Below, one piece after another: positions 6,876 through 10,249 of a stretch of DNA of 10,249 nt; position 1 is the stretch's first letter; each line of letters begins with the position of its first letter. Below the pieces are notes generated by a model that was not told where the DNA came from, did not search any database, and was given only the letters and a program-made list of their open reading frames with translations. The position numbers and the translations under genes were made by a program. The stretch is from Rhodospirillales bacterium (lineage in GTDB: Bacteria; Pseudomonadota; Alphaproteobacteria; CACIAM-22H2), in the NCBI GenBank assembly GCA_016195145.1, contig JACQAF010000239.1:1-10249 (forward strand). The letters are read 5' to 3'.

Positions 6876-6950
6876 TGGTGGGCGCGACAGGGATTGAACC
6901 TGTGACCCCTACCATGTCAAGGTAGTGCTCTCCCGCTGAGCTACGCGCCC
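6876..6950 (-). tRNA. tRNA-Val (anticodon GAC), CCA encoded
   Basis: On the minus strand the sequence folds into a standard 72-nt cloverleaf plus encoded CCA (plus-strand TGG at 6876-6878). The acceptor stem GGGCGCG/CGCGCCC has discriminator A. The D stem is GCTC/GAGC, and the anticodon stem CTACC/GGTAG has loop TTGACAT. The T stem ACAGG/CCTGT has loop TTCAATC. The anticodon GAC (plus-strand GTC at 6916-6918) decodes valine GUC/GUU codons. Transcription runs toward the catabolic cluster. Confidence 0.97.
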
Positions 6951-6970
6951 GTCCGAAAAGGGGTGGCGGG

Positions 6971-6998
6971 ACTATACTCATTCGCGCCGCCTTGGCAA
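6971..6998 (-). promoter_or_regulatory. Promoter of tRNA-Val
   Basis: Minus-strand -35 TTGCCA (6993-6998) and -10 TATAGT (6971-6976) are separated by 16 bp. Transcription would start near 6964, about 14 bases before the mature tRNA 5' end at 6950. Both boxes are close to the sigma-70-type consensus, so the tRNA need not depend on read-through from cpdR. Confidence 0.65.
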
Positions 6999-7061
6999 GC
7001 GCCACTCGCTTGGCCCGGCCGTACGATCCCCACACAGGCCCGCCCGCGCCGGCCGGCCGTT

Positions 7062-7418
7062 TCAGGCGGCCAGAACCCGCTCGACGTGATTGACCAGATC
7101 GCGCAGGTGGAACGGCTTCGACAGCACGGCCGTGCCCGGCAGCGGCGGCTTCTCGCTGTCGAGCACCACGGCGGCGAAACCGGTTATGAACATGACGCGC
7201 AGGCTGGGCGCCCGCGCCCGCGCCCGGCGCGCCAGTTCGACGCCATCGAGCCCCGGCATCACGATGTCGGCGATCAGCAGATCGTGATGGTCGGCCAGGC
7301 CCGCAAGGGCCGTCTGTCCATCGGGAAAGCTGACGACCTCGTGCCCCGCGCGCTCTAGGGCGGTGGAGAGGAACTGTCGCATCGCATCGTCGTCTTCCGC
7401 CAGAATGATCCGCGCCAT
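7062..7418 (-). CDS. cpdR: CpdR-type single-domain response regulator
   Basis: 118-aa stand-alone receiver domain with no output domain. In Caulobacter CpdR, when unphosphorylated, directs ClpXP to the cell pole and primes degradation of CtrA and other substrates. The match is close over the whole length: MARIILAEDDDAMRQFL at the start, acidic residues 8-11, phosphoacceptor Asp51 in IADIVMPGLDGVELARR, Thr79 in MFITGFAAV, and Lys101 in VLSKPFHLRDLV. It ends VLAA; a C-terminal Ala-Ala is reported to matter for turnover of Caulobacter CpdR. The start at 7418 has AGGA upstream. It diverges from an N-formylglutamate amidohydrolase-family gene, a neighbour I recall beside cpdR in other alphaproteobacteria. 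The upstream phosphorelay (CckA-ChpT) is not in the window. Confidence 0.94.
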   Translation of the reverse strand: MARIILAEDDDAMRQFLSTALERAGHEVVSFPDGQTALAGLADHHDLLIADIVMPGLDGVELARRARARAPSLRVMFITGFAAVVLDSEKPPLPGTAVLSKPFHLRDLVNHVERVLAA

Positions 7419-7489
7419 GTTCGATTTCCTGTTTCCCGATGCGGGCGGGGACCGGTCGCGCCCAACCCCACAATTTGGCACAGTCGTGG

Positions 7490-7505
7490 TTGCCGAAGAA
7501 TTAAC
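7490..7505 (+). promoter_or_regulatory. Degenerate CtrA-like box between cpdR and the divergent gene
   Basis: TTGC-N7-TTAAC matches the CtrA consensus TTAA-N7-TTAAC except for two bases in the first half-site. It lies 72 bp upstream of the cpdR start and about 150 bp before the divergent amidohydrolase gene. A single degenerate match is expected by chance fairly often, so this is weak. A link would make sense because CpdR controls CtrA stability. Confidence 0.25.
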
Positions 7506-7584
7506 CCCTGTCGGAGGCTCCGATTTCGCCTTATTCCGGGTCGGCCGCCCCCCGGACCGAGCCGATCCTTTTACCGTTGTCCAT

Positions 7585-7617
7585 GACTCCCTCCCGAGTC
7601 GTCAAGCGACCGTTTTT
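7585..7617 (+). other. Hairpin with CCTCCC loop followed by a T-run, in the leader of the amidohydrolase-family gene
   Basis: GACTC (7585-7589) and GAGTC (7596-7600) form a perfect five-bp stem whose loop is CCTCCC, an anti-Shine-Dalgarno-like sequence. A T5 run follows at 7613-7617, 12 bases after the stem. The stem is short and the T-run distant, so a terminator or attenuator is only a possibility. The remaining part of 7419-7655 carries divergent promoters by necessity, but I see no convincing -35/-10 pair. Confidence 0.25.
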
Positions 7618-7655
7618 GCCGGGCATGACCGATTGCGCCCTTTTCTCTCGGCCGG

Positions 7656-8570
7656 ATGGCCGTTAAACATATCGTCACCATGTTAAACGGCCTTCCTGCC
7701 TCCGATCATCCCGATCCCCCTTACACCGTCATCGCCCCCAAGCGACAGACCGTGCCGGTCATTTACGCCTCGCCGCATAGCGGCAGCATCTATCCCGCCT
7801 CGTTCGTCGCCGGTTCGCGCCTCGATCCGCTGACCCTGCGCCGGTCCGAGGATGCGTTCGTCGACGAGCTGTTCGCCGCCGCGCCGGCGGGAGGCGCGCC
7901 GCTGCTCAAAGCGAATTTTCCGCGCGCCTATATCGACCCCAATCGCGAGGCGTACGAGCTCGATCCCGAGATGTTCGACGAGCGTCTGCCCGAATTCGTC
8001 AACACCCGCTCGCCGCGCATCGGCGCCGGGCTCGGCACGATCGCGCGCGTGGTCGCCAACGGGGCCGAAATCTACCGCGACAAGCTGAGCTTCGCCGAAG
8101 CGACAGCGCGGATCGAAGCGCTCTACCGTCCCTATCACGCCCGCCTCGCCGCGCTGCTTGAGGCGACGATGGCGCGCTTCGGCGCCTGCCTGCTGGTCGA
8201 TTGCCATTCGATGCCGTCGGTCGGCGGCCCGATGGACCGCGATCCCGGCCGGCGGCGGGTCGATTTCGTGCTCGGTGATTGCTTCGGCGCGGCCTGCGCA
8301 CCGATCGTCATCGGCACCGCCGAAACCTTTCTCGAAAGCCGAGGCTACACGGTCGCCCGCAACGATCCCTATGCCGGCGGGTTCGTCACCCGCCATTACG
8401 GTCATCCGCGCGAAGGCCGGCACGCCCTACAGATCGAAATCAACCGCGCCCTTTACATGGACGAGACGCGCATTGAAAAGACCGCCGGATTTCAAAAACT
8501 CGCCGACAACCTCGTCGCCCTGATGCGCGGCCTCGGTGAAATGGCCATTGTGGAGCTAAGACAGCCATGA
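7656..8570 (+). CDS. N-formylglutamate amidohydrolase family protein
   Basis: 304 aa from ATG 7656. The family (FGase, HutG type) hydrolyses N-formyl-L-glutamate to glutamate and formate in histidine breakdown, but no other hut gene is present, so the substrate may differ. Visible motifs are YASPHSG (38-43, metal His41), KANFPRAYIDPNREAYELD (85-103), LLVDCHSMPS (179-188, His184), NDPYAGGFVTRHYGHP (236-251) and HALQIEINRALYMDE (256-270, Glu261). The start is uncertain: an in-frame ATG at 7680 is equally possible, neither has a Shine-Dalgarno, and an inverted repeat spans both. The gene diverges from cpdR and overlaps the next gene by 4 bp (ATGA), implying translational coupling. Confidence 0.88.
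   Translation: MAVKHIVTMLNGLPASDHPDPPYTVIAPKRQTVPVIYASPHSGSIYPASFVAGSRLDPLTLRRSEDAFVDELFAAAPAGGAPLLKANFPRAYIDPNREAYELDPEMFDERLPEFVNTRSPRIGAGLGTIARVVANGAEIYRDKLSFAEATARIEALYRPYHARLAALLEATMARFGACLLVDCHSMPSVGGPMDRDPGRRRVDFVLGDCFGAACAPIVIGTAETFLESRGYTVARNDPYAGGFVTRHYGHPREGRHALQIEINRALYMDETRIEKTAGFQKLADNLVALMRGLGEMAIVELRQP
7658..7692. repeat. Inverted repeat over the start of the amidohydrolase-family gene
   Basis: GGCCGTTAAAC (7658-7668) and GTTAAACGGCC (7682-7692) are complementary at 10 of 11 positions with a 13-base spacer. The repeat surrounds the ATG at 7680, placing it in the loop. It could be an operator, or an RNA hairpin that limits translation. Its position favours 7680 as the true start, in which case the first arm is untranslated. 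Confidence 0.5.
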
Positions 8571-9124
8571 ACGACAGCGCCCGGCCCCGCCCTGCCCTGC
8601 GCGATTCGGTCGCCGGCGATTTGCCGACGATCGCGACGATCTACGCACACCATGTTCGCCACGGCCTGGGAAGTTTCGAAGAGACGCCGCCCGATATGGC
8701 CGAGATGGCTCGCCGGCGGGCCGATATCCTCGGCCGCAAGCTGCCCTATATCATCGCCGAGGCGGGCGGGCGGATCGTCGGCTATGCCTATGCGGGACCG
8801 TACCGCACCCGTGCCGGCTATCGCTACACGGTCGAGGATTCGATTTATATCGTCCATGACGCGCAACGCATTGGCGTCGGGCGCACGCTGCTCGCCGAAT
8901 TGCTGGCGCGTTGCACGGCCCAGGGCTATCGGCAGATGGTGGCGGTAATCGGCGACAGCGCCAATTTCGGTTCGATCCGCGCCCACACCGCGCTCGGCTT
9001 CATGCAGGTGGCGTTGCTGCCGGCAGTCGGCTTCAAGTTCGGGCGCTGGGTCGACAGCGTCATCATGCAGCGCGCGCTCGGCGACGGCCAGAACACCGTG
9101 CCCGCCGCCCCGCCCGGTCCCTGA
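8567..9124 (+). CDS. GNAT family N-acetyltransferase (PAT/YncA-like)
   Basis: 185 aa. The fold and motifs fit the phosphinothricin/L-amino-acid N-acetyltransferase group, which acetylates free alpha-amino groups of methionine analogues and similar compounds using acetyl-CoA. LRDSVAGDLPTIATIYAHHV begins the domain; GSFEETPP (35-42) is the substrate-loop signature; YTVEDSIYI (87-95) carries a likely catalytic Glu90. The acetyl-CoA pyrophosphate loop is QRIGVG (100-105). AVIGDSANFGSIRAHTALGF (126-145) is the typical motif B region. It overlaps the previous stop by four bases (ATGA). The tail after residue 172 is proline- and alanine-rich and probably disordered. The true substrate cannot be read from sequence; resistance to phosphinothricin should not be assumed. 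Confidence 0.9.
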   Translation: MNDSARPRPALRDSVAGDLPTIATIYAHHVRHGLGSFEETPPDMAEMARRRADILGRKLPYIIAEAGGRIVGYAYAGPYRTRAGYRYTVEDSIYIVHDAQRIGVGRTLLAELLARCTAQGYRQMVAVIGDSANFGSIRAHTALGFMQVALLPAVGFKFGRWVDSVIMQRALGDGQNTVPAAPPGP

Positions 9125-9135
9125 CCGGTTTGCCG

Positions 9136-9166
9136 AAAAAAAAATGGGCCGTGACAAGCACGGCCC
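9136..9166 (-). terminator. Strong intrinsic terminator, minus strand
   Basis: GGGCCGTG (9146-9153) pairs perfectly with CACGGCCC (9159-9166) around a five-base loop. On the minus strand it is followed after one A by nine consecutive T (9136-9144). On the plus strand the hairpin is followed only by AAGTTTAG, so it serves the GNAT gene (stop at 9124) poorly at best. It therefore implies a minus-strand transcript arriving from the right, and the small RNA below fits. Confidence 0.85.
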
Positions 9167-9236
9167 AAGTTTAGGGAGGAAACGCCCAGGAAACGGCACA
9201 GGGCCGTTTCCCTCGGCGACATCAGAATGTCGCAAT
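9136..9236 (-). ncRNA. Candidate trans-acting small RNA with three hairpins and anti-Shine-Dalgarno linker
   Basis: Predicted transcript of about 101 nt, from A9236 (seven bases after a perfect TATAAT) to the U-tract at 9136. Hairpin 1: GCGACAT/ATGTCGC (9216-9233 in plus coordinates) with a four-base loop, starting four bases from the 5' end. Hairpin 2: GGAAACGGC/GCCGTTTCC (9189-9211), a perfect nine-bp stem with a five-base loop. Hairpin 3 is the terminator. The 22-base linker between hairpins 2 and 3 (9167-9188) is unpaired in this model and carries UUUCCUCCCU, complementary to ribosome-binding sites. Architecture resembles alphaproteobacterial regulatory RNAs such as AbcR and the CCUCC-motif families, but I cannot assign it to a named family, and the AbcR neighbour gene (a LysR regulator) is absent. 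No ORF of note lies inside. Confidence 0.7.
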
Positions 9237-9242
9237 GCACAA

Positions 9243-9268
9243 ATTATATGTTGCGGCGCAAAAATCAA
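9243..9268 (-). promoter_or_regulatory. Promoter of the candidate small RNA
   Basis: The minus strand reads TATAAT at 9243-9248, a perfect -10 box. A TTGATT (9263-9268), also readable as CTTGAT (9264-9269), is the best -35 candidate. It sits 14-15 bp away, shorter than the ideal 17, so the promoter may need an activator or an alternative -35. Confidence 0.5.
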
Positions 9269-9464
9269 GTTTTTTTCGGCGTTGTCCGGAATTTATATTA
9301 GAGGGACCTGCGAATAAGCCTAATACACTGATATAAAACAATAATTATTATATTTTTGGATGTTTTTTTGACCCTAAATCGGCCCTTTCTGCGGCGTTTC
9401 GCCACACCTTGCAGCGCATTTTTGGCAGCTAAACCCCGGCAAATGGCGCCGGCCGGCTGACCGG
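9249..9464. other. AT-rich intergenic stretch without a recognisable gene
   Basis: Between the small RNA and the ankyrin gene. Bases about 9286-9372 are strikingly AT-rich against a GC-rich background, with a palindrome AATAATTATT (9340-9349), a second minus-strand TATAAT (9347-9352) and T-runs at 9271-9277 and 9363-9369. It may hold further promoters of the small RNA, a protein-binding or bendable DNA site, or a foreign remnant. Bases 9373-9464 are ordinary GC-rich sequence downstream of the ankyrin gene; short GCCGG/CCGGC arms there lack a T-tract. I see no supportable coding region. Confidence 0.5.
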
Positions 9465-9860
9465 CTATACCTTGGCCGGGGGCGATGCAGCCTCGTAGAT
9501 GAGCGCCGCAATCTCGCTGTGATTGCCCGCCCATTTCACCCAGTCGGCCGCGGTCAGGCCGAACTTGTTTTTGTGGCCGGGCGCAGCGCCGCGGGCAAGC
9601 AGCAGGCGTACCGCCCCGGCCCTGCCGCGGGCACAGGCGAACATGAGCGCCGTGTTGCCGGCATCGGTCGCCGCATCGACCGCGGCGCCGTGGTCGAGCA
9701 GCACCTCCATCACCACCACGTCGCCGCGCGCAGCGGCGCGCATCAACGCCGTCTCGCCGCCGCTGCCGCGCTGGTCGGGATCGCGCGAGCGCGCAACCAG
9801 CTCGGCGACCGCATCGCGATTGCCGGCGACGGCTTGAACGATCAGATCGGGGTCGGCCAT
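9465..9860 (-). CDS. Small ankyrin-repeat protein
   Basis: 131 aa, no signal peptide or membrane segment, so probably cytoplasmic. Residues 35-64 (GETALMRAAARGD...VLLDHGAAVDAA) and 68-97 (GNTALMFACARGR...LLLARGAAPGHK) are two canonical ankyrin repeats. A helical cap (about 5-30) precedes them, and a divergent third repeat (GLTAADWVKWAGNHSEIAALI, 101-121) follows. Ankyrin repeats bind other proteins; no partner is visible and the function is unknown. ATG 9860 begins MADPDLIVQAV, a typical start for such single-domain proteins, with only a weak purine-rich upstream region. It diverges from the BolA-family gene with 124 bp between start codons. Confidence 0.85.
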   Translation of the reverse strand: MADPDLIVQAVAGNRDAVAELVARSRDPDQRGSGGETALMRAAARGDVVVMEVLLDHGAAVDAATDAGNTALMFACARGRAGAVRLLLARGAAPGHKNKFGLTAADWVKWAGNHSEIAALIYEAASPPAKV

Positions 9861-9872
9861 CGCCGCCGATCA

Positions 9873-9925
9873 AAGCGCGCCGGCAGTCATCGGTCAAGCG
9901 CGCCGGCAAAGATTCGCCGCTTGAC
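9873..9925. repeat. Direct and inverted repeats in the ankyrin/BolA divergent spacer
   Basis: AAGCGCGCCGGCA occurs at 9873-9885 and again at 9896-9908 (period 23). In addition GTCAAGCG (9893-9900) and CGCTTGAC (9918-9925) are perfect inverted repeats 17 bases apart. The inverted pair supplies a CTTGAC, a typical alphaproteobacterial -35 hexamer, facing outward on each strand. -10 boxes at the right distance are poor (TTTGAT toward the ankyrin gene), so promoter assignment is tentative. Confidence 0.4.
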
Positions 9926-9984
9926 GGCGGGCGCCGGCGATAGCAGGTTCGCTTCCGGCCCAGTGCGTGCGGGCCGTTACCGGG

Positions 9985-10249
9985 ATGCCGATCGTGACCG
10001 TCGCCGACATCATCCGTCGCAAGCTTACCGCCGCCCTGACGCCCGAGCGTCTGGACATCACCGACGATTCGCATCGCCATGCCGGCCATGCCGGCGCACG
10101 ACCGGGGGGCGAGAGCCATTTCACGGTCGAGATCGTCGCGTCCGCCTTCGGCGGCCGCAGCCGGGTCGATCGCCAGCGGCTGGTCTACGGCGCGTTGCAG
10201 GAGGAGATGAAGGAGCGCATCCACGCGCTCGCCCTCGTCACCCTGACCC
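9985..10249 (+). CDS. BolA family protein (3' end beyond window)
   Basis: 88 codons are visible and the frame is open at the right edge; homologues are about 90-110 aa, so only the last few residues are missing. Family hallmarks are DDSHRHAGHAG (27-37), GESHFTVEIVASAFGGRSRVDRQRLVYGAL (42-71) and MKERIHALAL (75-84), with the conserved C-terminal His80. BolA proteins bind monothiol glutaredoxins through a shared [2Fe-2S] cluster and act in iron-sulfur handling and stress responses; some bind DNA. ATG 9985 is chosen because it gives the usual short lead-in; an in-frame GTG at 9967 is possible. The BolA subtype cannot be settled here. Confidence 0.9.
   Translation, partial: MPIVTVADIIRRKLTAALTPERLDITDDSHRHAGHAGARPGGESHFTVEIVASAFGGRSRVDRQRLVYGALQEEMKERIHALALVTLT

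Noticed and set aside
7476..7493. TGGCAC followed by TTGC, resembling a sigma-54 promoter
   Set aside because: The gap between the elements is eight bases, three more than the rigid -24/-12 spacing allows.
9298..10224. A 308-codon minus-strand open frame through the ankyrin and BolA region
   Set aside because: It crosses the ankyrin gene in another frame, runs antisense to BolA, and continues into the AT-rich gap; no domain seen.
1..10249. CRISPR arrays, insertion sequences, phage or toxin-antitoxin genes
   Set aside because: No regular short repeats with spacers, transposase or integrase motifs, or small toxin pairs were seen on either strand.

Overview
The window is high-GC DNA from an alphaproteobacterium. 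The evidence is a close CpdR-type cell-cycle receiver protein, a linked N-formylglutamate amidohydrolase-family gene, a BolA-family gene, and a sugar dehydrogenase resembling Caulobacter XylB. The family or genus cannot be fixed from the sequence alone. Two functional blocks meet at a tRNA-Val gene.

Left block (about 1-6800): a catabolic cluster for an aldopentose or similar sugar. On the minus strand, an aldose 1-epimerase (mutarotase) is followed by the 5' part of an ABC-transporter periplasmic binding protein, which runs off the left edge. Diverging from them on the plus strand is a tight set of five genes: a GntR/FCD regulator, an IlvD/Edd-family aldonate dehydratase (L-arabinonate dehydratase type), a XylB-like SDR sugar 1-dehydrogenase, an SMP-30-family lactonase and an FAH-fold AraD1/GguC-type enzyme. 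Read as a pathway, the sugar anomer is interconverted, oxidised to the lactone, hydrolysed to the aldonate, dehydrated to the 2-keto-3-deoxy acid, and then probably dehydrated to 2-oxoglutarate semialdehyde (a Weimberg-like non-phosphorylative route). The last enzyme, a semialdehyde dehydrogenase, is not in the window. A 16-bp direct repeat in the 48-bp divergent spacer is the likely operator.

Right block (about 6876-10249): core-type genes. They are tRNA-Val(GAC) and cpdR on the minus strand, then a divergent pair (N-formylglutamate amidohydrolase-family protein and a GNAT acetyltransferase overlapping by 4 bp). After these come an apparent minus-strand small RNA, an AT-rich gap, a small ankyrin-repeat protein on the minus strand, and a divergent BolA-family gene cut by the right edge.

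The most notable non-coding signal is at 9136-9248 on the minus strand. A perfect TATAAT box is followed, from the predicted start site, by three consecutive perfect hairpins. The last has a nine-U tail, and the single-stranded linker carries an anti-Shine-Dalgarno UUUCCUCC motif. Nine bases of that linker are perfectly complementary to the ribosome-binding site of the ABC binding protein at the left end of the window.
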